A stretch of 11,161 nucleotides of DNA from Thermoplasmata archaeon (lineage in GTDB: Archaea; Thermoplasmatota; Thermoplasmata; Thermoplasmatales; Thermoplasmataceae): positions 1-11,161 of the forward strand of contig JAKAAI010000060.1 of the NCBI GenBank assembly GCA_021797055.1, written 5' to 3'. The translations under genes were made by a program, and so were the position numbers. Under the pieces are notes generated by a model, which was not told where the DNA came from, did not search any database, and worked only from the letters and a program-made list of their open reading frames with translations. Below, piece by piece: positions 1-6,717 of the stretch; positions within the stretch are counted from its first letter, which is position 1; the number at the start of each line of letters is the position of its first letter.

Positions 1-1
1 T

Positions 2-91
2 GACAAATTCAATCTCGCCAGAGACCTGAAGCTCGTCATACCCGAGAGGAAATATCTGGAAATGGCCCTTAGACTTTTCCGTTTAATCTAA
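2..91 (+). CDS. 3' end of an unidentified protein gene (truncated by window edge)
   Basis: An open frame runs in from the left edge and stops at TAA 89-91, giving 29 residues that end in ALRLFRLI. The segment is charged and looks helical (DLKLVIPERKYLEMAL), as expected of a soluble protein's C-terminus. No family can be named from so little. It converges on the membrane protein gene ending at 115, leaving only 23 nt between the two stops. The frame choice rests on lack of stops and plausible composition over 87 nt, so it is moderately supported. Confidence 0.5.
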   Translation, partial: DKFNLARDLKLVIPERKYLEMALRLFRLI

Positions 92-114
92 TAAATCTGA
101 TATTTTGAATTATC

Positions 115-600
115 TTATCTTGTCCCCCTTTTTCTTATTATGTGGAATATATCAGAAAGCGTCAGTACGGAGAAGAACAATCCGATCAGAAGTGCAAAAA
201 ACATGAAAACCTCAAAATAAATAAAATCCGGAATTGACGATATCGGCAGAACACCGTTGAGGAAATAGATAACCATCAGCATGATCCCATCCATGATAGT
301 GAAAATAAAGAGCCTGTTCACCTGTGAAAAAATAGGCTGCTGCAGACTATCAGAAGAAAAATAAGGTATCAGTGTAATAACAATTGCGTACGCAGCAAGA
401 AGAAGACCTATGAGTGATCCGTAGAGAACAAGAAGGGATGAATTGGTAAAAAATGACTTGAAATTTGTTATGTAATTAGCATTGCTTGAAAACCTAATGA
501 ATCTGTTTGAAAGTAAAAAAGTTATTATCACCGAGAAAAGCACAGCATATTTGGCCTTATATACCCCTTCGAGTCCTTTTTTGACCCGTATCTGTGCCAT
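115..600 (-). CDS. Small integral membrane protein, function unknown
   Basis: Encodes about 161 residues from ATG at 598-600 (MAQIRVKKG...). A GTG 48 nt further upstream (646-648) would give 177 aa. The ATG is preferred because an AT-rich TATA-like box (621-630) lies about 25 nt before it, fitting leaderless transcription. Hydrophobic segments are visible around YAVLFSVIITFLL, SLLVLYGSLIGLLLAAYAIVI, LFIFTIMDGIMLMVIYFL and FEVFMFFALLIGLFFSVL, so about four membrane helices. A basic N-terminus (RVKKG) and basic C-terminus (RKRGTR) both suggest cytoplasmic ends by the positive-inside rule. No catalytic or transport motif was recognised. The gene is divergent from the DUF211 operon and convergent with the fragment at the left edge. 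Confidence 0.75.
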   Translation of the reverse strand: MAQIRVKKGLEGVYKAKYAVLFSVIITFLLSNRFIRFSSNANYITNFKSFFTNSSLLVLYGSLIGLLLAAYAIVITLIPYFSSDSLQQPIFSQVNRLFIFTIMDGIMLMVIYFLNGVLPISSIPDFIYFEVFMFFALLIGLFFSVLTLSDIFHIIRKRGTR

Positions 601-620
601 CCATTCGAAATAGACAAAAA

Positions 621-630
621 TTATTAAATT
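621..630 (-). promoter_or_regulatory. Probable TATA box for the membrane protein gene at 600
   Basis: On the minus strand this reads AATTTAATAA, centred about 25 nt before the ATG at 600. That is the spacing expected if transcription starts at or near the start codon. No Shine-Dalgarno precedes the ATG. A second TATA-like stretch (661-670, minus) is closer to the alternative GTG but badly spaced for it. Confidence 0.4.
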
Positions 631-742
631 TTTGTTATAATCTAACACCTAAGCATATACAGATATAAATGAAAAGCAGGATTTCCCGTTTGTAAATTAT
701 TTATAAGAAATTTGTATAATGTAACTAATAAATTTAATCGCC

Positions 743-752
743 TGTATATTTA
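743..752 (+). promoter_or_regulatory. Probable TATA box of the DUF211/VIT-like operon
   Basis: The stretch TGTATATTTA ends about 19 nt before the ATG at 771, with a GC-richer CGCC just upstream that could be the BRE. No Shine-Dalgarno is seen before the ATG. Transcription would then begin at or just before the start codon. Another AT-rich stretch at 731-736 could serve instead and would give a short leader. Confidence 0.45.
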
Positions 753-770
753 AAAAGATGTGAAAATGTT

Positions 771-1058
771 ATGAATCTAAGGAGAATTGTTCTCGATGTC
801 GCAAAGGGACTGAACAGACCAACGCTTGTAGAGCTTGCTAACGCTATTGGAAAGATTAAGGGTGTCGATGCTGTCAACATATCAGTTAATGAAATGGACA
901 TGGAGACAATGGGTCTTATAATCACAGTAGAAGGCGATGGAATCGATTCCGAATCACTGATAAAGGAAATAGATGAGATCGGATGCGCTGTTCATTCAAT
1001 AGACGAGGTTGTCGCCGGGAAACGCCTTATTGAATCTGCAAGAAAGGATTACGCGTGA
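771..1058 (+). CDS. DUF211 family protein
   Basis: A 95-aa protein matching the archaeal DUF211 family along its whole length. Family hallmarks are visible: an N-terminal RRIVLDVAKG strand, a helix VELANAIGKIKGVDAVNISV, a central strand LIITVEGDGID, and the C-terminal signature HSIDEVVAGKRLIE. Family members of this size are ferredoxin-like alpha/beta proteins, one solved from Methanothermobacter. A metal-related or regulatory role has been considered for them, but no biochemical function is established to my knowledge. The gene is first in an operon: its stop overlaps the GTG start of a VIT-like membrane protein by 4 nt. This coupling suggests, without proving, that the protein assists or regulates that transporter. 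ATG at 771 is preferred because it begins directly at the conserved domain and is correctly spaced from a TATA box. Confidence 0.88.
   Translation: MNLRRIVLDVAKGLNRPTLVELANAIGKIKGVDAVNISVNEMDMETMGLIITVEGDGIDSESLIKEIDEIGCAVHSIDEVVAGKRLIESARKDYA
1043..1048 (+). promoter_or_regulatory. Shine-Dalgarno-like site for the VIT-like gene
   Basis: AAAGGA lies 6 nt before GTG 1055, inside the end of the DUF211 coding region. It supports GTG as the true start of the downstream gene and coupled translation. It contrasts with the SD-less first genes elsewhere in the window. Confidence 0.45.
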
Positions 1059-1579
1059 GATTAGATTACGTTTTTCCACTAACACTTGGATTTACTGATG
1101 GCATAATAACTGCCCTCATGATTGCCTCTAACCTTCTTCTCTCAGGAGTAGACCTCTCTTACATTCTTGCACTCAGGATTTCTGTGGGTTCTGCATCTGT
1201 TGGCGCATTCAGTTATTTTATAGCATCTTTTGCAAGTAATCGTGCAAAACTTGTCAGGATATCAAAGCAGATCAACCCGTCTGCGCCCTGGAGAATGGTA
1301 AAGGGAAGCCTTTCAAACAGGGCTCTTGTTGATGCATTCGCTGGAACAGTTATATCTGCCTCCTCGAGTTTCGCGGGTTCTCTTGTTCCGCTTGGAATCT
1401 ACACATGGAGCAGGTCAAACGTAGTTCTTTCCATATCTGTTACCCAGGCATCTCTTGTCCTGCTTGGACTGTCTCTCGCGAGATCATTCAGAGGAAAGTC
1501 CTTCATTTGGATGACTGGTATGTTCAGCTTTGGTCTTGCGGTAATGATAATCGGCTTTTACGTCAGGATAGTATCCTGA
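1055..1579 (+). CDS. VIT1/CCC1-like (DUF125-type) membrane protein, likely metal ion transporter
   Basis: A 174-aa protein with five predicted membrane helices (about 8-29, 36-60, 92-117, 122-143, 150-171), the topology of the VIT1/CCC1 iron/manganese transporter family. The first helix carries LGFTDGIITALMIA, resembling the conserved N-terminal helix with a membrane Asp seen in VIT proteins. Characterised VIT proteins have a cytosolic, Glu-rich metal-binding region between helices 2 and 3. Here the loop (about 61-91) is short and basic (NRAKLVRISKQ) with no acidic cluster, so metal handling must differ or another protein, perhaps DUF211, supplies it. GTG start overlaps the preceding stop as GTGA. 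The family call is by motif and topology and is moderately sure; the substrate is not known. Confidence 0.7.
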   Translation: MRLDYVFPLTLGFTDGIITALMIASNLLLSGVDLSYILALRISVGSASVGAFSYFIASFASNRAKLVRISKQINPSAPWRMVKGSLSNRALVDAFAGTVISASSSFAGSLVPLGIYTWSRSNVVLSISVTQASLVLLGLSLARSFRGKSFIWMTGMFSFGLAVMIIGFYVRIVS

Positions 1580-1590
1580 TTCCGTAAAGA

Positions 1591-1935
1591 TCAAAAATAC
1601 CTGAATGTTGATCTGTCGATAAGATCTATTAAGAATTCCGCTCTTTCTCTGTCAATTTTACCTGAGAATTCATACGAGTCCCATTTTATTGTTACGGAAA
1701 CACTGGATTTGTCCTGTCCCGCGTCAGTTAGGAGAGTGATCGAATCCACGTGGTCAACCCTGTCCAGTGGCGGAAAATCCTCCAAAAGCCGGGAATTTTT
1801 TTGATCTGTTCCAATAACAGTGCATGATACGTATTTCACGTGAATTCCCTGTATTTCGATCTCCCTCATCTTTTTCTTTGCAAACAACTGGGAAAGATAG
1901 ATGAGAACGTCTGCAAAATCGCCGTTTATGATCAC
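1591..1935 (-). CDS. Hypothetical protein, 114 aa
   Basis: Not recognised. The product starts at GTG 1933-1935 and ends FRYF. It is soluble, without a membrane helix or signal peptide. An N-terminal helix (FADVLIYLSQLFAKKK) is followed by alternating strands (EIEIQGIHVKYVSCTVIG, SVSVTIKWDSYEFSGKI) and a C-terminal helix (RERAEFLIDLID), suggesting a small alpha/beta or beta-rich domain. Strand-like segments with Thr/Ser/Val alternation could form a sheet with a ligand pocket. It converges on the VIT-like gene with an 11-nt gap and diverges from the hydrolase. A TATA-like box about 30 nt upstream supports the GTG start, since no ATG lies in frame before residue 23. Confidence 0.65.
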   Translation of the reverse strand: MIINGDFADVLIYLSQLFAKKKMREIEIQGIHVKYVSCTVIGTDQKNSRLLEDFPPLDRVDHVDSITLLTDAGQDKSSVSVTIKWDSYEFSGKIDRERAEFLIDLIDRSTFRYF

Positions 1936-1960
1936 TGACTATAATTTTATGATAGGATAT

Positions 1961-1968
1961 CTTATTTA
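1961..1968 (-). promoter_or_regulatory. Possible TATA box for the 114-aa protein gene
   Basis: TAAATAAG on the minus strand, about 30 nt before the GTG at 1935. It shares a short divergent intergenic region of 80 nt with the hydrolase promoter, so the two genes may influence each other's transcription. Confidence 0.35.
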
Positions 1969-1986
1969 CCATATCAGGCAAATGCC

Positions 1987-1995
1987 TTATTAATA
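1987..1995 (+). promoter_or_regulatory. Probable TATA box of the hydrolase gene
   Basis: TTATTAATA centred about 25 nt before ATG 2016, consistent with a leaderless transcript. A second TATA-like stretch (2000-2007, TTTTATAT) is too close to the start codon to position transcription before it. Confidence 0.4.
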
Positions 1996-2015
1996 GTGCT
2001 TTTATATCACTGATT

Positions 2016-2987
2016 ATGCAAAAGACATCCTTTCAGCTAACAAGTAGCGCGCTTGCTGGTAATCCATTGGGGGATAAAAACGAGAAGACAATAACAATTT
2101 TCTCTCCTGATAAGAAGAAACAGAATGCACCTCTCATAATCGCCCTGCCATCTTTTGCAAATGATCCGGACTCTTTTCTATCATCCTCACCTTTATCGGA
2201 GAGTTTTTCCTCAATTTTAAATAGGCTTTACCAAAAGGACATGATGAATGGCGCGAATATTGCAATAATTGATTCGTTTACAAAATTAGGCGGTAATTTT
2301 TATTTGAACTCTCCTGCTGTTGGCCAGTACGAATCATTCATTGTAAAGGAAGTTGTTCCAGAATTGAGAAAAATATTGTCTCCTTCGTTAATTGGACTAA
2401 TTGGAAAGGGTTCAGGCGGGTTTGGAGCCTATTCACTGACTGTCAGGAACCCTGGTGTTTTCAGCGGTTTTGCTGCACACTCAATGGATGCTGGATTTGA
2501 GAATGTGTTTTTGCCGGATTTCTCCCTTACAATGGAGCATTTTAGAAACTCTGCCGGCCCATCTAAATGGCTGCAGAAATACTGGTCCAGTTTTAATCGG
2601 ATAAATTCGAACAAGATCAAGGTGCTAAGAATTCTGTGCGCTTCCGCTTTCTTTTCTCCAGATACGGAATCAAAGGAGATGCATATTGATTTCCCATTCA
2701 ACTGGGAAACTGGAGAGTTCAGGCAGGATACCTGGAATAGATGGCTTTCTTTAGATCCTGCAAGGAATGTGGTGCAGATGAGCAGGCAGCTTGAATCCCT
2801 GAAGGGAATATTCATTGATGCAGGAACTATGGATGATTTCTCCTCAATCTGGGGTGCAAGGGCTATAAATGCTAAGATGACCGAAGCAAAGATCAATCAC
2901 ACTTACGAAGAATACGAGGATGGCCACTTTGGTATAAATTACAGATTTGAGAAATCACTGCCTTTTCTGGCTCAGGCCCTATCCTGA
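2016..2987 (+). CDS. Alpha/beta hydrolase, esterase D/enterochelin-esterase-like, nucleophile Ser missing
   Basis: A 323-aa soluble protein with the esterase-D-type alpha/beta hydrolase plan. Strand APLIIALPSFA (38-48) leads into the oxyanion region. The nucleophile-elbow segment IGKGSGGFGAY lies at 129-139, an acid-bearing segment FIDAGTMDDF at 266-275, and a C-terminal EDGHFGINYR with His304. Aligned on the conserved GGxGA end, the family pattern GxSxGGxGA reads G130-K-G132-S133-GGFGA. The canonical Ser is therefore Gly132, and a Ser sits one residue later. Asp (probably Asp273) and His304 appear kept. Either Ser133 substitutes, or the protein has lost esterase activity and binds its ligand only. 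No signal peptide. Its 3' end overlaps the convergent SDR gene by 16 nt. The fold assignment is fairly sure; the substrate is unknown. Confidence 0.75.
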   Translation: MQKTSFQLTSSALAGNPLGDKNEKTITIFSPDKKKQNAPLIIALPSFANDPDSFLSSSPLSESFSSILNRLYQKDMMNGANIAIIDSFTKLGGNFYLNSPAVGQYESFIVKEVVPELRKILSPSLIGLIGKGSGGFGAYSLTVRNPGVFSGFAAHSMDAGFENVFLPDFSLTMEHFRNSAGPSKWLQKYWSSFNRINSNKIKVLRILCASAFFSPDTESKEMHIDFPFNWETGEFRQDTWNRWLSLDPARNVVQMSRQLESLKGIFIDAGTMDDFSSIWGARAINAKMTEAKINHTYEEYEDGHFGINYRFEKSLPFLAQALS

Positions 2988-3682
2988 TTTGAAAATCGCG
3001 CACCGCTGTCAACAGGTATGACAGCGCCGTCAATGCACTGTGATTCTGGTCTGGTCAGGAATGTAATAACCTCGGCTATCCCCTCCGGTGGGGTAAGCGG
3101 ATCCCCCAGATCTCTGGATGTCCAGTCCCTTCCAGGAGCAAAACCACTTTCGATCATTGCAACGGCAACACCGTTGACCCTTATGCCTTTACCAAGCAGA
3201 TTCGCAGCAGAAATTTCTATTAATTTATTAAGCGCATTCTTACCTATCACGTAAGATAATGAATTCCAGTCCCTCGTATACTGTGCCTGAATGCTGCTTA
3301 CAAGGGTTATAGTTGATCCCGGATGAGCTAATTTAGAAAAATACCTGATCAGATTCAAAGGTATCTTAAGGTGTCCTTCCAGCATCTCTTCAAGATGTTC
3401 AGGGTTTTCTATTGAATCCATTGCATAACCACCGAGAGTTATGATGAGATTGTCTATTGTTTCCATTTCTCTAACTGAAAAATCAAGGAAATCGGTTATC
3501 CCCTGATCTGTGGAAAGATCTGAAACATGATATTTGAGGCTTCCATATTCCTTGAGAAATTCCTGCGCATCCATGAGCCTTTTTTCGGATCTTGCGTTTA
3601 TAATCACCCTGTCACCTTTCTTAAGCAGAAGATAAGCAACCGCTCTACCAAGGTTTCCGGTTCCGGCTATGATCGAATTCAT
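2972..3682 (-). CDS. SDR-family NAD(P)-dependent oxidoreductase
   Basis: A 236-aa protein, a normal length for a classical short-chain dehydrogenase/reductase. The Rossmann nucleotide loop is IIAGTGNLGRA (4-14). The catalytic triad is visible as Ser130 (TLVSS), Tyr144 and Lys148 (YVIGK), and the C-terminal IDGAVIPVDSG (217-227) is the usual SDR last-strand motif. Arg31 after the second strand (VIINARS) suggests preference for NADP. Two motifs are atypical: the cofactor loop is GxGxxG rather than TGxxxGxG, and the usual NNAG after strand 4 is replaced by ITLGG (81-85). The substrate cannot be told. ATG at 3680-3682 sits about 24 nt downstream of a TATA box, and the protein begins right at the first beta strand, so the start is well supported. 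Confidence 0.87.
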   Translation of the reverse strand: MNSIIAGTGNLGRAVAYLLLKKGDRVIINARSEKRLMDAQEFLKEYGSLKYHVSDLSTDQGITDFLDFSVREMETIDNLIITLGGYAMDSIENPEHLEEMLEGHLKIPLNLIRYFSKLAHPGSTITLVSSIQAQYTRDWNSLSYVIGKNALNKLIEISAANLLGKGIRVNGVAVAMIESGFAPGRDWTSRDLGDPLTPPEGIAEVITFLTRPESQCIDGAVIPVDSGARFSNQDRA

Positions 3683-3701
3683 GTTTTAAAATGCCCGCAT
3701 T

Positions 3702-3709
3702 CTATAAAT
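3702..3709 (-). promoter_or_regulatory. Probable TATA box of the SDR gene
   Basis: ATTTATAG on the minus strand, centred about 24 nt before the ATG at 3682. No Shine-Dalgarno is present, which fits a leaderless mRNA. Confidence 0.5.
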
Positions 3710-3769
3710 GATTTCTCATATGAAACCTCTTTAATGACTGCAAGAAATAACAGTGTGTTTCGAGGGTTA

Positions 3770-3778
3770 GTATTTTAA
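3770..3778 (+). promoter_or_regulatory. Probable TATA box of the ATPase gene
   Basis: GTATTTTAA centred about 26 nt before ATG 3801. It lies in the 118-nt divergent region shared with the SDR promoter. Confidence 0.45.
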
Positions 3779-3800
3779 CCGTTTTCGGTATTTACCCATT

Positions 3801-5804
3801 ATGTACAGATACCGGAGGCAATTTAACCGGCCTGCACCGACAGATAAAGATTCAGATACTGTTATTGGATTAAACGGAGACGGGAACCCTGTATCTATTA
3901 ACAGAAATGATTTAAACGGCCATTTTCTTATATGTGGTAAGACAGGAACCGGGAAAACCAATCTGCTGAAATTACTGCTGAACTCTCTTGATAGGTCTGA
4001 TTCAAATATTATTCTCTTTGATCCACATGGTCAGCTAGCGGACTGGGCCATCGGTAGTTTCAAGAAAAAGGATATTGTATTTCTATCAGGCAGACCCTAT
4101 CCGGGGTGTAATAATAGATATACCGGTATCAACGTAATTGAAGCACATGATTCAGAAGATTCCGCGATAATTTCGAGTTCCTGGATGAGGGAGGTTCTTT
4201 CCTCTGAGGAAGCTCTATCACACGGTACATGGGGACCGAGGCTTGAGGTGATTTTTGGTCCAGTCTTGATAGAATGCATTAAGGGCCAAAACGATCTTAC
4301 TTTACAGGAGTTTCAATCGCTCATATCCGACAGGACAAAGCTCATTGACGTAATCGAGAAATCTGGTAAAAGAGAATTAGTCAATTATCTTAGATCACAA
4401 TCGGGCGATCGCAAAGCATGGATGGATCTGGTTGCTAGCGCAATGAACAAACTGCTCCCGGTTTTGGAGAGTTCCTTTTCGCGAAGGCTTCTTTCCAGCC
4501 ACTTTAGCAATGACCTGAACCTCGACAAAATCATTGCATCATATAAATCGCTGATAGTACCGGATCTGAACGAATCAATTACGGGAATTTCAGGTTACAA
4601 GATTGCTTCAGTACTTTTACTTGCCAAGATATGGAGCTCGTTGCTGAGAAAGGGTGTCGATGAAAGGAAAACGTATGTTGTGATAGATGAGGCACACCTG
4701 TTCCCTGAAAAAATATTGACAACTTTACTATCAGAAGGCAGAAAATACGGAATTGTCCTGATACTTTCATACCAGTACCTGACACAGATATCAAAGAGCG
4801 GTCTGTCTTCCCTGTTTGGTAATATAAGGAATATTTCTGTATTCAACTTATCGAGAGATGATTCACGGTTAATTTCAGAAAATATAGCTGAGATCAGGAG
4901 AAGGGATAGATTATCAGACAAGATCCTGTTACAGGATTTTCACTCCTGTTTGTTTTACTCAAAAGGATCGTATGGTGAAATTGGCCCATTTACAATAAAA
5001 CCTAGTTATATTGAAGGTAATGTTGATCCAGATCTGATCCAGGCGAAAAAATGCGAATCCATTCTAAAGTATGGAAACGCTGAAACAGAAATACCACAAA
5101 ATGAGCCTGAAGAAATTTCAATCCATGAAATTATGATAAATGACCTCAGAGACTATCTGCAAAAGAAAGGATTGAGCTGCAAAACAGGTATAAAGTTTTC
5201 AGATGTCATTCCTGACCTGGTCACAGAAGTCGGTTTAAGCAGAATCTTCTTTGAGGTCGAGGAATCAGATATAAGAAACAGTCTTCGCATTGCTAAGAAA
5301 TTACTTGATTATAAGGGTGAGAAAGTTGCCTTCGTTTCGCAAAGGGTGAACCGCGATAAATTGCTTATTGCCATAATCAGGATATATCAGGGGATATTTC
5401 AAATTGCCTCTTCGTTGTCCATGAAGCAATATGGTAAATATGCAGATATTGCATCGATCTGGGACATTCTGCTAATAAGTTATGAAAATGGAAAATTTGA
5501 ATTCTTTAACGGAAAAGAATATGTCAAGTTTTTACCCAGGCACCTTGCTTCACGAGGATCACTTGACCTCAGAGTTTCTAAACTACCATATGCTGTTATT
5601 AGAAAACAGATCATTACAGATATTATTGAGAGGGGAGTTGAAGGTGACGTTAGCAGCATGGATACGATAACAGGAAAATACGACAGATATACAATGAAAA
5701 GACTCAATGAAAGCATCGTCAGATCGGGATTCAGAAGAATGGATATCGCATCCCTTCTAAATATAAGGTCAGCATCAGTTAACAATACACACTCTGATAA
5801 ATAG
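3801..5804 (+). CDS. HerA/VirD4-type DNA-pumping ATPase with C-terminal nuclease-like region
   Basis: A 667-aa P-loop ATPase of the FtsK/HerA superfamily. Walker A is GKTGTGKT (46-53), followed by the strand IILFDPHG (70-77). Walker B is YVVIDEAHL (292-300, Asp296-Glu297). The segment LSEGRKYGIVLILSYQYLTQ (310-329) carries the family's RKYG and sensor-like Gln. The helical insert between the Walker motifs contains WGPRLE (144-149), typical of conjugative coupling proteins (VirD4/TraG-like) and archaeal relatives. Residues 440-610 add a second region with PDLV (471-474), FFEVEES (483-489) and an RIAKKLLDY helix (496-504). That order resembles a PD-(D/E)xK-type or replication-relaxation-like domain. 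No transmembrane helix is present, unlike most VirD4 proteins. No relaxase, VirB4 or NurA gene is adjacent. A role in DNA translocation or processing is inferred; CedB-like DNA import is an alternative. Confidence 0.85.
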   Translation: MYRYRRQFNRPAPTDKDSDTVIGLNGDGNPVSINRNDLNGHFLICGKTGTGKTNLLKLLLNSLDRSDSNIILFDPHGQLADWAIGSFKKKDIVFLSGRPYPGCNNRYTGINVIEAHDSEDSAIISSSWMREVLSSEEALSHGTWGPRLEVIFGPVLIECIKGQNDLTLQEFQSLISDRTKLIDVIEKSGKRELVNYLRSQSGDRKAWMDLVASAMNKLLPVLESSFSRRLLSSHFSNDLNLDKIIASYKSLIVPDLNESITGISGYKIASVLLLAKIWSSLLRKGVDERKTYVVIDEAHLFPEKILTTLLSEGRKYGIVLILSYQYLTQISKSGLSSLFGNIRNISVFNLSRDDSRLISENIAEIRRRDRLSDKILLQDFHSCLFYSKGSYGEIGPFTIKPSYIEGNVDPDLIQAKKCESILKYGNAETEIPQNEPEEISIHEIMINDLRDYLQKKGLSCKTGIKFSDVIPDLVTEVGLSRIFFEVEESDIRNSLRIAKKLLDYKGEKVAFVSQRVNRDKLLIAIIRIYQGIFQIASSLSMKQYGKYADIASIWDILLISYENGKFEFFNGKEYVKFLPRHLASRGSLDLRVSKLPYAVIRKQIITDIIERGVEGDVSSMDTITGKYDRYTMKRLNESIVRSGFRRMDIASLLNIRSASVNNTHSDK

Positions 5805-5822
5805 TATGAAATATCACATTAT

Positions 5823-5914
5823 GACTGTCTTTAAACCTCAAAATAGACAATTTTCAGTCGTTCTTCTTTATCTAAGTGTTGATAATTCAGGGTGAGTATC
5901 TTTTTTAGACACTT
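5823..5914 (+). terminator. Possible 3' region and oligo-T terminator after the ATPase gene
   Basis: Two imperfect inverted repeats lie here: GACT/GTCT (5823-5830) against AGAC (5845-5848) and AGTC (5856-5859), and AAGTGT (5874-5879) against ACACTT (5909-5914). A run of six T residues sits at 5901-5906. Oligo-T tracts are the main archaeal termination signal, so this is the likely end of the ATPase transcript. The stems are weak and may be chance. Confidence 0.3.
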
Positions 5915-5955
5915 TTGTTTAGAATTCATTATTTATTAATCTTTTGGAAAAACAT

Positions 5956-5963
5956 TAATATTA
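5956..5963 (+). promoter_or_regulatory. Probable TATA box of the diiron oxidase gene
   Basis: TAATATTA preceded by purine-rich GGAAAAAC as a possible BRE, about 27-30 nt before ATG 5989. The placement favours ATG 5989 over TTG 5980 as the start codon. Confidence 0.45.
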
Positions 5964-5988
5964 ACTATTCATTATTCTTTTGATTATC

Positions 5989-6681
5989 ATGCAGGAGTTT
6001 GGAAAAGAGGATTTTTATAAGACAGCTTATGGTTTTGTTAAAAGGCACAGGGCAACAAATAACGAATTTATCGACAGATTTGCCAGAGGCGATATTACGG
6101 AGAGTGAATTTATTAGGTTTTCAATTGAGTTTTACCATTTTACGAGGGAATGGGTTTCAATTCTTTCAACACTGCTTGTAAACACGCCTGACGAAAACGA
6201 TGCGGCAAATCTTACAACCATTTTGGTTTCTGAATTGGGAGATATGGATCCACACAAGAGGCATGAACTGTTATACAGGAAATACCTGAGGAGCATTGGA
6301 ATACAGCCTGAAACATTAGTTAAGAGGGAGCAATTAAAGACAACAAAAGCCTGGCTTGACGGCATGAGGAGATATTTTGCCGGAGATCACTTCGAGGCCC
6401 TTGGCGCTGAATTTGGACTGGAAAATATGGCTATACCAATGTGGGACAAGATACTCGCCGGTTTTAAGGTCTATTTTGCTAAAAACAAGAAATTCGCAAA
6501 CGCTGATATTGAATATTTTACATTCCACAGGGAACTTGAGATACACCACGAGGAAGCAATGGAAGATGTCCTTGGAACACATAAGAATGACCCTGTTGCA
6601 AGAGAGAACTTCATGAAAGGTATCGACGGTATACTGAATCTTGAAGAAGGATTCTGGCTTGGATTATCTGATAAGAAATAA
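5989..6681 (+). CDS. Heme-oxygenase-like diiron oxidase (HDO; CADD/PqqC/TenA-fold relative)
   Basis: About 230 aa from ATG 5989; a TTG at 5980 would add three residues and is less likely. The helical bundle shows the complete HDO ligand set. Numbered from the TTG, these are E85 and H92 (E-x6-H in SELGDMDPH), E148 (GLENMAIP), and H183, E187, H190 (H-x3-E-x2-H in FHRELEIHH). Length and motif order match Chlamydia CADD, an enzyme that makes p-aminobenzoate, and the related PF14518-type iron-containing redox proteins. CADD uses the sequence Asp where this protein has E187. HDO enzymes activate O2 for oxidation or decarboxylation; other relatives are UndA and SznF. By comparison from memory, CADD's self-sacrificed Tyr27 aligns with Ile here, so pABA synthesis by the same route is doubtful. 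A thiaminase (TenA) role is unlikely, because the six metal ligands are present and no catalytic Cys motif is seen. The substrate is unknown. Confidence 0.82.
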   Translation: MQEFGKEDFYKTAYGFVKRHRATNNEFIDRFARGDITESEFIRFSIEFYHFTREWVSILSTLLVNTPDENDAANLTTILVSELGDMDPHKRHELLYRKYLRSIGIQPETLVKREQLKTTKAWLDGMRRYFAGDHFEALGAEFGLENMAIPMWDKILAGFKVYFAKNKKFANADIEYFTFHRELEIHHEEAMEDVLGTHKNDPVARENFMKGIDGILNLEEGFWLGLSDKK

Positions 6682-6689
6682 CACATCTA

Positions 6690-6697
6690 TTTATAGA
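6690..6697 (+). promoter_or_regulatory. Probable TATA box of the four-helix membrane protein gene
   Basis: TTTATAGA centred about 25 nt before ATG 6718, only nine nt after the diiron oxidase stop. The membrane protein therefore probably has its own leaderless transcript rather than relying on read-through. Confidence 0.5.
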
Positions 6698-6717
6698 TAA
6701 TAAATATCCACTCATAA

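Noticed and set aside
5989..6681. TenA thiaminase
   Set aside because: The fold class is shared, but the six diiron ligands in HDO order and CADD-like length fit an HDO better, and no TenA catalytic Cys motif is seen.
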